A stretch of 12,236 nucleotides of DNA from Verrucomicrobiota bacterium. GTDB taxonomy: Bacteria > Verrucomicrobiota > Verrucomicrobiia > Opitutales > Seribacteraceae. The position numbers were made by a program, and so were the translations under genes. The notes below the pieces were generated by a model. It was not told where the DNA came from. It saw nothing but the letters and a program-made list of their open reading frames with translations, and did no database searches. Positions 5,691 to 12,236 of this stretch are shown here, in pieces (position 1 is the stretch's first letter; each line of letters opens with the position of its first letter). Where the stretch lies: positions 1 to 12,236 of the forward strand of contig JACNJI010000327.1 in NCBI GenBank assembly GCA_014382645.1, in the 5' to 3' direction.

Positions 5691-7343
5691 TTAAGCAGGT
5701 TGAGCGATGTTCGGGTCATGAAGGAGTCTATTCAGGGAATTGGTAAGAGAGGGGAGATCGATCTCGGAGGATTCTGCCAATTCTCTTCTTTTTCGGTCCT
5801 CGGGGTGAAAGACGTTGAGGCATATGTAACACCATTTCAAATTTGCCATACGAGCAACCAAAGGCAAACGCCGGACAAAATTTCCGATTTTCTGCTTAGG
5901 AAGAAGCTCGATGATCCTATTTTTCATCACGGGAAAGAGCTCTGATGGAGCTTTGTGTTTAGGTTGGGCAAAAAAGTCTGCAATCGTTTTGGCGGGATCA
6001 TCCCATCCGGCATATTCGAAATCATAAAAGCAGAGAGAGCCATTCGTTTGCAAAACCGCATTATGCAATCCGAAGTCCGACGGAGACAAAATTCGCTCCT
6101 CCACAGTGATCACTTGATTGAAACGTGGATTGGCGAGAACCTCCTCAGCAAGCTCTTTGTACTTCCTTTCCAAGTCATTCAATAAAAAGTCCTTGATCGA
6201 TTTTGGTATGCTCTTTGGTTCGCTCTGGATTCGCCGTAGCCAAAAATCGTGACGTCCTTGAAGGATGCTCCAATGATCCCGTATGGAAAACGCAGATTCG
6301 GATGCGCAAGGAACTCCTTTGGCCGCTTCCGTATTTCTTCCCTGCTGGAGCTGGGTGATGAAATCGAAGCACTTTTCCCAATGGGCAGAATCGATAGGAG
6401 AGTTTGAATCAAAAAAATCGCCATGCAACCACTCGAAAACGGCGATTCCCAAGTTTTCTTCCTTTGCAATAAGCTGCGGAAAGAGCTCAAGTTCAAGGGT
6501 CTCAAGGTATTTGGCAAAGGCATTTTCGTGGAGCAAGCGGTCTCGTGTATCCGATGGATCCTTGAAATATACCTTGCCCATGAGAGTCTTGTTGCCAGTG
6601 GAAATCTTATAGGACCGGTTGTTTCCTCCTCCTCTGAGTGTTTCCAATCTTAACTTATCAGAGGAAGGCAAGTTAAGAAGTGTTCTGAAGCTGTCCTCGT
6701 GCAGATTTGATGGAAGGGTAGTTGGAGCGGATATGGATACTTTATTTTTGTTCCCGGGGCAATCCAGTAGCTGGTCAGCATTCATCCATGAAAGTATGGA
6801 CTCCAGAGATTCATGTTCTTTGCCGAATAAAATCCCTTTAGTGAAGCTGGGGAATCTCTCATGTTCGAGAACGGTGGTAAGATCGTCGATGAAAAGGTCG
6901 CAATTTTCTCTTCCTATCCGTTCGACCTTATTCTCCAAGGTCGTTTCAAAAAAGCAATTTTCCCCGATAATGCGTTGAGGAGATAGTATGCCCATCTCTT
7001 TTAACCATTCGATGGCTGCCTCATGCAGGTCAATCGGTGCCCCGGAAGCAGGAAAAATAGTTCTATGGCTGACCACGATGATTTTATGGTCGAGGGATCC
7101 CGCTTTTTCCAAGAAATCGACAAATCCGGCAAAGAGGGCGGCTGATGAAATATTAGTTCCGTATATCCTTCCTTGGATTCGGGTCCATTCGAGATTGCCA
7201 TTTTCCTTGCCGAGGAAAAAGTCCTTAACCACTTGCTTCGGCTTTTCCTCCTTTTCAATAGAGAGCCCTTCGTCCAAGGCGACCTTCCTGAAGGACTCGT
7301 CATGGCAGGCAATGGTGTTGTCGAAATCAATTCCTATGATCAT
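5691..7343 (-). CDS. HAD phosphatase - APH/choline-kinase-like phosphotransferase fusion
   Basis: A 550-residue two-domain cytosolic protein. Residues 1-190 are a HAD hydrolase: motif I D6-F-D8-N-T, motif II S92 in I-I-V-V-S-H-R, a motif III lysine (probably K139), and motif IV F-I-D-D (D153, D154). This set is complete, consistent with a working sugar-phosphate or similar phosphatase. Residues 230-480 are a protein-kinase-like small-molecule kinase: a glycine loop R-G-G-G-N-N-R-S-Y (237-245), ATP lysine K257, a catalytic segment S-P-S-D-F-G-L-H-N (D423, N428), and metal aspartate D441 in Y-D-F-E-Y-A-G-W-D-D-P. The Brenner motif H-x-D has lost its histidine (P421). The ATG at 7343 begins directly at the HAD strand. 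It lies 81 bases after the dehydrogenase gene and 54 before TylF. It probably adds and removes phosphates on a sugar intermediate, but the substrate is unknown. Confidence 0.88.
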   Translation of the reverse strand: MIIGIDFDNTIACHDESFRKVALDEGLSIEKEEKPKQVVKDFFLGKENGNLEWTRIQGRIYGTNISSAALFAGFVDFLEKAGSLDHKIIVVSHRTIFPASGAPIDLHEAAIEWLKEMGILSPQRIIGENCFFETTLENKVERIGRENCDLFIDDLTTVLEHERFPSFTKGILFGKEHESLESILSWMNADQLLDCPGNKNKVSISAPTTLPSNLHEDSFRTLLNLPSSDKLRLETLRGGGNNRSYKISTGNKTLMGKVYFKDPSDTRDRLLHENAFAKYLETLELELFPQLIAKEENLGIAVFEWLHGDFFDSNSPIDSAHWEKCFDFITQLQQGRNTEAAKGVPCASESAFSIRDHWSILQGRHDFWLRRIQSEPKSIPKSIKDFLLNDLERKYKELAEEVLANPRFNQVITVEERILSPSDFGLHNAVLQTNGSLCFYDFEYAGWDDPAKTIADFFAQPKHKAPSELFPVMKNRIIELLPKQKIGNFVRRLPLVARMANLKWCYICLNVFHPEDRKRRELAESSEIDLPSLTNSLNRLLHDPNIAQPA

Positions 7344-7424
7344 CGGCGAGAATCTTTTCTTTCCGTCCGGAATTCGGGGAACTTGGGAAAAAGGCCATTT
7401 CCCGGCATGAGGAATGGCGGGGTT

Positions 7425-8456
7425 TCAGAATGTAATGAGAGTATGGGTGCTCTCTCCCGAACGCATTCTTGAGATTGCCGAATTTACGTCCTCGAGCTTA
7501 CAGCGATGACTAACGAAATCATCCAAATGAAATACGCCTTCATCCATCATCTGCGTGTAGCGTGGAATGTCGAGGTGAGGCTGGCTCTGTCCACCTTCGG
7601 AACCGGTCAGCGTTCTTCCGAAATGAAGGGGTAGGGTATTCAGGCTTACTTTCTGATCAAATCGGATTACTCCGAAAAGAACGCAGGTACCTTCCTTGGA
7701 TGTCAGTTCGTAGGCTCTCTCAATGACCTTGGGATTCCCCGTTCCCTCAATCATCACATCGACCTCCGCTTTTCCCAGAATATCGCAAAGAGCATCTTCC
7801 AAAGCGACTTCGCTTTGATTTACGCAGTGAGTGGCTCCGCATTTTTTCGCCTGCTCGAGCTTGTGGTCGAACAAGTCGACCGCGACTATCGGATTCGCCC
7901 CCGCAAGCTTGGCGCCTAAGACGGCACCGAGTCCGATGCCACCGACCCCAATTATGCAGACCGATTGCCCGATTCGTACTTTGGCATCGTTGGAGATGAT
8001 GCCGAAGCCGGTGGTAATGGTATCTGCCATAAGGGCGGACACTTCGTGCCCATATTTCGGCTCAATCGGAGTAAGCCTGCTCTCCGAAATGATGGAGTGC
8101 TGATTGAACGTCGTAATATGTCCGGCGTTCACCTGTGTCCCCTTCCAATCATAAGTTGGACAAGGGCCCGAGATGCCGGGTGCCGGACGCCAGTGGCAGA
8201 CGACGTGTTCGCCTTCCCTTACGCGAGTAACGAGAGGTCCCACCTCGCGGACGATTCCGCCTGCCTCATGTCCAAGGAGGTGGGGGAGATAGTCATCAGG
8301 ACCCTTGACCCCGTCGATTTCGCCCAGTTGCGAACCGCAAATGCGTGTCGCCTTGATTTCCACCAGAACCTTGCCGGGCCCGAGTGAGGGAACCTCGACT
8401 TCATCAACGATGAGTTCCTTGTTTTGGGAGACGAGAATGGCTGCTTGGGTTTTCAT
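7425..8456 (-). CDS. Zinc-type medium-chain dehydrogenase (MDR family)
   Basis: 343-residue alcohol/polyol dehydrogenase-like enzyme. Seen: catalytic-zinc ligands C40 and H63-E64 (G-H-E-A-G-G), and D145 at the place of the third ligand (L-M-A-D-T-I-T-T-G), a Cys-to-Asp change known from Thermoanaerobacter-type ADHs. The NAD(P) loop is G-V-G-G-I-G (170-175), with D194 at the end of strand 2 favouring NAD(H). The structural-zinc lobe, normally four spaced cysteines near residues 95-110, is missing. That region reads H-W-R-P-A-P-G-I-S-G-P-C-P-T-Y and has one cysteine. I recall similar sequences among dehydrogenases of LPS/capsule clusters. The gene starts inside the stop of the upstream methyltransferase (ATGA), so the two are probably made together. 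The likely job is oxidising a sugar or polyol hydroxyl or reducing a keto sugar. The substrate is unknown. Confidence 0.9.
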   Translation of the reverse strand: MKTQAAILVSQNKELIVDEVEVPSLGPGKVLVEIKATRICGSQLGEIDGVKGPDDYLPHLLGHEAGGIVREVGPLVTRVREGEHVVCHWRPAPGISGPCPTYDWKGTQVNAGHITTFNQHSIISESRLTPIEPKYGHEVSALMADTITTGFGIISNDAKVRIGQSVCIIGVGGIGLGAVLGAKLAGANPIVAVDLFDHKLEQAKKCGATHCVNQSEVALEDALCDILGKAEVDVMIEGTGNPKVIERAYELTSKEGTCVLFGVIRFDQKVSLNTLPLHFGRTLTGSEGGQSQPHLDIPRYTQMMDEGVFHLDDFVSHRCKLEDVNSAISRMRSGESTHTLITF

Positions 8457-9115
8457 TCGAAAAAGATGAAACTGTGGTCTCCGGAGTACCCGGTGCTTTC
8501 AAACCACCACTCCCATTCCTCGGGGGAGCAAAAAGCCTCGCAGGTCAATTGCCAATAGAGCAGGTTGGCTTTCTCACTTTCGTTGCGGTAAGATTCCACA
8601 CACAAATACTTTCGGTCCTGTCCGACCCTCTCGATTTCCCTGAGAGCCGAATCGAGGTCATAATTGGGGAGGTTGTGAAGGGTGTTGAGCGATAGCACGA
8701 AATCAAAGGCGTTGTCTCCCCATGGGAGCTGGTTGGCTCCGCCTGTGGTAATGGAGTCCCGTATTTCCTCCTTGGAGTGCTCCTTGGCGTATTCGGAAAT
8801 ATCAAGGCCGAAAACCTCAACGCCGGGAACTGCCAAGGTGAAATCATACATCAGGAATCCCTTCCCGCAACCGATGTCCAGAATCTTGTCTCCGGGCTTG
8901 ATGCCATAATGCTCTGCCATGGCTTGGGCTACCTTAAGCCAACGGCCGTCGTACTTCATTCCCCCGTAACCCCAGCGACGATCCCCGTCCCAATAATCGT
9001 ATCCCCATGACTTCGCTTTTTCGGCGGCTTTTGCCTTGGGGTATTCGGTAACCCTTGCGACATAGTCGCGCGTGGTCGACTTATGGAGCAGGGAAATGAA
9101 ATCTAGGTTGGCCAT
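8453..9115 (-). CDS. Class I SAM-dependent methyltransferase
   Basis: 220-residue methyltransferase (Methyltransf_11/25-like). Seen: motif I I-L-D-I-G-C-G-K-G-F (78-87), acidic residue D105 at the end of strand 2 (V-F-G-L-D-I-S), a strand-4 segment D-F-V-L-S-L-N-T-L-H-N-L (138-149), and a tryptophan-rich tail (W-E-W-W at 201-204). The N-terminal 60 residues hold many aromatic residues (W-G-Y-D-Y-W, W-G-Y-G-G) that may form a substrate lid. It follows the transketolase C gene by 14 bases and overlaps the dehydrogenase by 4. The pairing with a dehydrogenase suggests methylation of a small sugar or polyol intermediate, but this is inference from position. No membrane segment or signal peptide is seen. 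Confidence 0.88.
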   Translation of the reverse strand: MANLDFISLLHKSTTRDYVARVTEYPKAKAAEKAKSWGYDYWDGDRRWGYGGMKYDGRWLKVAQAMAEHYGIKPGDKILDIGCGKGFLMYDFTLAVPGVEVFGLDISEYAKEHSKEEIRDSITTGGANQLPWGDNAFDFVLSLNTLHNLPNYDLDSALREIERVGQDRKYLCVESYRNESEKANLLYWQLTCEAFCSPEEWEWWFESTGYSGDHSFIFFE

Positions 9116-9129
9116 GGTAAGTGAATCTT

Positions 9130-10059
9130 TCAGGCAGGACCAATGAAGTGCGTGATTTGTTCGAGTAACCCCGCCTTGTCCAGTCTGCAGACCTTGCGGG
9201 CTGATTCCTGGTTGCCGGTGTAAAGCAGGAATTGATCAGGAGTGCCGATCGTGAAGAGTCGCGCCTTTGTCTTGGCTTGACTGGAAAACCATTCCGCCAC
9301 TGCGGACCCGAAGCCGCCCTTCCTGCTATGCTCCTCGACTGTGACAACGTATTCATGCTCAATGAAAATCTGCTCAAGGCACTTCTCGTCCAAGGGCTTC
9401 ACTGAATGAAAACTGTAAAGGGAGGAAGAGATTCCGCGTTCTTCGAGTTCATCCGAGACAGACGAACAATTTGGCAATATATTGCCTGTTGCGAGAAGGG
9501 CTACGGATTCCCCGCGCTTCAGGCAAATGGATTTACCTACCTCGAATTCATCGAGGGCTTTCCCGTGTACGGGAGCCTCTCCTTTTTTCCCGATCCTCAG
9601 ATAGGTTGGCTTTGGGTTCTTGAAAAAAGCCTTGGTTGCGGCGCGCACCTCGAGGGGGTCACCTGCGCAGATAACCTGCATGTTCGGAAGGCTCCTCATG
9701 AGGGCAATGTCCTCGAGCGAATGATGGGTTGACCCGTTGGAGGCATAGGAGAGGCCTCCTCCCACGCCAACCAACAGGACGGCTGCATCGTGATAAGAGA
9801 CGTCGACTCTTATTTGCTCAAAGGCCCGGTATATGAGAAAGGAAGCGATGGTGTAGACAACTGGCTTCATTCCGGTCATTGCCAAGCCGGAGCCCATGGT
9901 GACCATATTTGCTTCGGCCACGCCGCAGTTGACGAATCTTTCGGGGTTGCTTTCCTTATAGTTGTCAAAAAGCCTGTTTCCGATGTCGCCGGACAACAAA
10001 ACGACCGAGGGATCGTCTTTGGCAATTTGCGTGATTTCATCTGCAAAGGCGTTTCGCAT
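9130..10059 (-). CDS. Transketolase, C-terminal subunit (pyrimidine-binding and C domains)
   Basis: 309 residues, equal to the second half of transketolase/DXS-type enzymes. Seen: the start of the pyrimidine-binding domain (S-G-D-I-G, 23-27); the catalytic glutamate E49 in C-G-V-A-E-A-N-M, which activates thiamine diphosphate; the conserved R-x-F-E-Q-I-R (78-84); the histidine pair in S-T-H-H-S-L-E-D (110-117); and a regulatory C domain from about residue 190 (L-L-A-T-G-N). It must combine with the N-terminal subunit encoded 3 bases upstream to form a full active site. Split transketolases occur in archaea, many bacteria and polysaccharide clusters. In this locus the likely product is a ketose phosphate, such as sedoheptulose 7-phosphate, or a two-carbon-extended sugar. 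The gene ends 14 bases before the methyltransferase ATG. It may also be a paralogue with changed donor or acceptor. Confidence 0.93.
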   Translation of the reverse strand: MRNAFADEITQIAKDDPSVVLLSGDIGNRLFDNYKESNPERFVNCGVAEANMVTMGSGLAMTGMKPVVYTIASFLIYRAFEQIRVDVSYHDAAVLLVGVGGGLSYASNGSTHHSLEDIALMRSLPNMQVICAGDPLEVRAATKAFFKNPKPTYLRIGKKGEAPVHGKALDEFEVGKSICLKRGESVALLATGNILPNCSSVSDELEERGISSSLYSFHSVKPLDEKCLEQIFIEHEYVVTVEEHSRKGGFGSAVAEWFSSQAKTKARLFTIGTPDQFLLYTGNQESARKVCRLDKAGLLEQITHFIGPA

Positions 10060-10062
10060 ATT

Positions 10063-10917
10063 CTAGAGGCTTTCTATTCCAAGCTCGGCAAAAGCGGAAT
10101 CGACCTCTTCTTTCGTTGGAATACGATAATGCCAGTTGTTGTCGTCCTCCATCGTTTTGATCCCTTTGCCTTTGATCGTATCGGCAATAATCGCAAAGGG
10201 TTTGTCAGAGTCTTTCGCCGTTTCAAGCGCAGATTTAATTTGTCGGAAATCATGCCCGTCAATGCGGAGGCTATTCCAGCCGAATGCCTCGAACTTTTCT
10301 TCAAGCGGCTCGAGGGCTGTGACTTCTGTGCTCCTTCCAGTAGCCTGCCATTTATTGAAGTCGACTATCGCGATGAGGTTGTTCAGCTTGTGAACAGGAG
10401 CCAACAGGGCTGCTTCCCAAGTTGAACCCTCGTTGCATTCTCCATCGCTGAGGAGACTGACGACGGAGAAGGGGATTCCATTCATTTTGGAGGCCAGTGC
10501 AATTCCTGTTGAAATCGAAAGGCCGTGTCCCAGAGATCCTGTAGCTGCCTCTATCCCCGGAACGCAATGGGGGGAGGGATGTTCGGGCAACGGGGAACCT
10601 TCCTGTGCATAACCCTCGAAGAGTTCGGGAGAGAAGAAACCTCTCTCGGCAAGAACTGCATACAAGGTTGTTATACCATGGCCCTTGCTCAGAATAAAGC
10701 GGTCCCTGTCGGGACTTTTGACTTGGCTAGGGCTGATTTCGAGAAAGTTCCAGTACAGGTAGACGAGAAGCTCGACAAAGGAAAGAGAACTTCCCAAATG
10801 CGGAGTTCTGGCCTGATGGGAAAGCTGTATGATCCTTCCACGTATTCTAGCCGCAACGGCAAGCAAAGGCTCGAATTCCCTTTCGGTTTTTTGGGGATGG
10901 TCAGTGGAAGCGATCAA
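10063..10917 (-). CDS. Transketolase, N-terminal subunit (pyrophosphate-binding domain)
   Basis: 284 residues, equal to the first half of transketolase, which binds the diphosphate of thiamine diphosphate and Mg2+. Seen: H40-L-G-S-S-L-S near the substrate entrance, S-K-G-H-G (77-81), G-S-L-G-H-G-L-S (127-134), and the TPP motif from S-D-G-E (157-160; S replaces the first G of GDG) to N188 in V-D-F-N-K. The start is uncertain. The first candidate is TTG at 10917, 14 bases after the kinase stop, with GGA only 3 bases away. A second TTG at codon 18 has AAAGGGA upstream and would begin nearer the conserved helix. No ATG or GTG is available before the conserved H40 region. Both subunits are needed for activity. 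Being second and third in the visible operon, after an activation kinase, suggests dedicated sugar-precursor synthesis rather than central metabolism. Confidence 0.92.
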   Translation of the reverse strand: MIASTDHPQKTEREFEPLLAVAARIRGRIIQLSHQARTPHLGSSLSFVELLVYLYWNFLEISPSQVKSPDRDRFILSKGHGITTLYAVLAERGFFSPELFEGYAQEGSPLPEHPSPHCVPGIEAATGSLGHGLSISTGIALASKMNGIPFSVVSLLSDGECNEGSTWEAALLAPVHKLNNLIAIVDFNKWQATGRSTEVTALEPLEEKFEAFGWNSLRIDGHDFRQIKSALETAKDSDKPFAIIADTIKGKGIKTMEDDNNWHYRIPTKEEVDSAFAELGIESL

Positions 10918-10931
10918 ATTTCCGAAAAGGT

Positions 10932-12236
10932 TTAGAAGTTTATCATCGTCTGGGCAGCCTTGAGCAAATCGGCCTTTTTGATGGCTTCAGCATTCCCTAT
11001 GATCCTGACAGCCTGAGCACCAGCCATTTGGGCCAAGTAAGTGCCTGCGTCCACGGGCAATCCTTTTGCCGCCGCAAGGGAAGCTATGGTGCAAAAGGCA
11101 TCCCCGGCTCCGACGGGGTCGACAACTTCGTTTTCAAATGACGGACATCGGGACACGTGATTCTCCGCATCGAGCCCCAGAGTTTCGATTGCTCCGCGAG
11201 TCAGCCATGCGTACTTTGCTGAAAGATCGTGCTTAAGTCCTTTGAGCGCTTCGGGGAAATCTGGTTTTTTAAGGCCGCAGGAAAGCTTGATCTCCGTTTC
11301 ATCGAGGGAAAAGGAGTCCGCCCTGGAGTATTGCCGGTTGATGATGTTGTATCCGTGATTATAACTATTGGTTTGGCAATTCAAGGAGAGAAAAGGAGCT
11401 TTTTCCTGGACGAGTTCACGAATCCTTGGGGTCAATAGACCGTGCCCGAAGTCCATCACGAGCACGAGGTCGAAGTCTTCGATCATGGAGTCCAAGGAGT
11501 CCAGAACTTTCTGTTCAGCTGAGTCGGAAATTTCAGCTTCGTTTATGTAATTGACTGAAAAAAGCTTATTTAATTCGGCACCATCCTTGTAAGGTTCGAC
11601 AAAGCGGAGCTTTCGGACGGTCGTGAATTTGTCACAGCTTACGATCTTGTTGTTATCCTCCTTGACGAATTTTCGAATGATCGGCTCAACCCAAGCTTCG
11701 CTACCAACCAGACTGACGAACTGGACATTCTCGGTAAACTCGAGAGCGTGCCTGTACACGGCCAAGGCTCCTCCTGCCTGCTGGTTCCCGTAAAGACGTC
11801 TCCCCGATAGGATACGATTCTTGGAAGTCAGGCCTTGAACTTGAACCGTTTCATACTCGTCGAAGATAATGTCGCCGACGATCAAGACCTTCAGGGTGGA
11901 AAATGAATCAATGATCGAACGTATTTCATTCGATGAGTATCTCTTCGCTATGGATTGGCAAAAAGACTTTACCTCAGGAGATTGAGTGGAGAAATTTCCG
12001 TGCAATAGTTTGGTGGAAGAGAAGACCACTGATCCTGCGTAGCGAATGACTCCTCCGGTTGCCTCTACTGTTCTGACGTCATCGGCCATGTTGCCGGTGA
12101 CATCCTCCTCCGCATTCTCGTATTCCTTGCCTTTGCAGTAAATGTCAGGACTCACTGCCTCAATTGCTTCAATTGCCGCAGGGTAGGGTATTATTGCAAC
12201 GTAATCGACTGATTCGAGGGCAGTGATGGACTTGAG
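10932..12236 (-). CDS. HldE-like nucleotidyltransferase-PfkB kinase fusion (5' end outside window)
   Basis: The frame is open to the right edge, so the true start lies outside. 434 residues are visible, counted from base 12236. Residues 1-77 match the C-terminal end of an RfaE-type cytidylyl/adenylyltransferase: V-D-Y-V-A-I-I-P (10-17), then P-D-I-Y-C-K-G-K-E-Y (30-39), then G-G-V-I and S-S-T-K-L-L. Residues from about 115 are a ribokinase (PfkB) domain: L-I-V-G-D-I-I-F-D-E-Y (118-128), A-G-G-A-L-A-V (154-160), M-D-F-G-H-G-L-L (261-268), and the anion-hole motif D-P-V-G-A-G-D-A-F (373-381), whose second aspartate D379 is the catalytic base. In E. coli HldE the kinase comes first, so the order here is reversed. 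A GTG at 12155 cannot be the start, because it sits inside the conserved transferase motif. The enzyme probably phosphorylates and nucleotide-activates a sugar, perhaps the transketolase-derived one. Confidence 0.9.
   Translation of the reverse strand, partial: LKSITALESVDYVAIIPYPAAIEAIEAVSPDIYCKGKEYENAEEDVTGNMADDVRTVEATGGVIRYAGSVVFSSTKLLHGNFSTQSPEVKSFCQSIAKRYSSNEIRSIIDSFSTLKVLIVGDIIFDEYETVQVQGLTSKNRILSGRRLYGNQQAGGALAVYRHALEFTENVQFVSLVGSEAWVEPIIRKFVKEDNNKIVSCDKFTTVRKLRFVEPYKDGAELNKLFSVNYINEAEISDSAEQKVLDSLDSMIEDFDLVLVMDFGHGLLTPRIRELVQEKAPFLSLNCQTNSYNHGYNIINRQYSRADSFSLDETEIKLSCGLKKPDFPEALKGLKHDLSAKYAWLTRGAIETLGLDAENHVSRCPSFENEVVDPVGAGDAFCTIASLAAAKGLPVDAGTYLAQMAGAQAVRIIGNAEAIKKADLLKAAQTMINF

Noticed and set aside
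7385..7403. GGGAAA / TTTCCC inverted repeat with a 7-base loop between the dehydrogenase and HAD-kinase genes
   Set aside because: The stem is only 6 pairs and no T-run follows on the transcribed strand, so it does not qualify as a rho-independent terminator.
7965..8387. 140-codon plus-strand frame
   Set aside because: It is antisense to the zinc-type dehydrogenase, whose motifs are intact. Composition looks like reverse-complement coding sequence.
9790..10425. 211-codon open frame on the plus strand
   Set aside because: It lies entirely antisense to the two transketolase halves, shows no recognisable motif, and its length reflects the codon bias of the real genes.
10525..10935. 136-codon plus-strand frame
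   Set aside because: It is antisense to the transketolase N subunit with TPP motifs. No ribosome site or family resemblance.
10932..12155. Kinase gene starting at GTG 12155
   Set aside because: The same frame is open for 27 more codons to the edge, and those codons encode conserved nucleotidyltransferase sequence, so the GTG is internal.

Overview
The window is a densely packed, single-strand block of 12 recognisable genes, all read on the minus strand, plus the first codons of a thirteenth at the left edge. Every gene that can be assigned is a cytosolic enzyme of the kind found in bacterial surface-polysaccharide (LPS O-antigen or capsule) loci. The organism cannot be named. An HldE-like nucleotidyltransferase/kinase, a WbuC cupin and TylF- and TcaB9-type methyltransferases together suggest an environmental Gram-negative-type bacterium. 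Codon use is standard, with TAA, TAG and TGA all used as stops. GC is mid-range and uneven: 23% in bases 1-60 against 63% in bases 8221-8280, by hand count.

Reading 5' to 3' on the minus strand (right to left): (1) a nucleotidyltransferase-PfkB kinase fusion cut by the right edge; (2-3) a split transketolase, N and C halves 3 bases apart; (4-5) a class I SAM methyltransferase and a zinc-type medium-chain dehydrogenase joined by an ATGA overlap; (6) a 550-residue HAD-phosphatase/APH-kinase fusion; (7) a TylF/MycF-like methyltransferase; (8) a DegT/DnrJ/EryC1 aminotransferase overlapping it by 25 bases; (9-11) two paralogous TcaB9-like C-methyltransferase-family proteins and a WbuC cupin chained by two ATGA overlaps; (12) a GNAT acetyltransferase. 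A new reading frame then opens at base 20 and spells M-K-V-V-I-L, the usual opening of sugar-phosphate nucleotidyltransferases.

The order suggests two modules. Genes 1-6 look like precursor supply: transketolase two-carbon transfer to make a ketose phosphate, oxidation/reduction, phosphorylation/dephosphorylation, then nucleotide activation, resembling the ADP/GDP-heptose logic with unrelated or fused parts and no GmhA isomerase in view. Genes 7-13 look like tailoring of a deoxyamino, methyl-branched sugar: aminotransfer, methylation and N-acylation. This is inference. No glycosyltransferase, flippase, polymerase or membrane protein occurs in the window, so these genes make or decorate a building block rather than assemble the polymer.

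The most interesting items are the HAD-APH fusion, the split transketolase beside the domain-swapped HldE-like fusion, and the two C-methyltransferase paralogues, one of which has lost a normal SAM-binding loop. No RNA gene, mobile element, CRISPR array or convincing terminator was seen. No stretch without a gene exceeds 118 bases.
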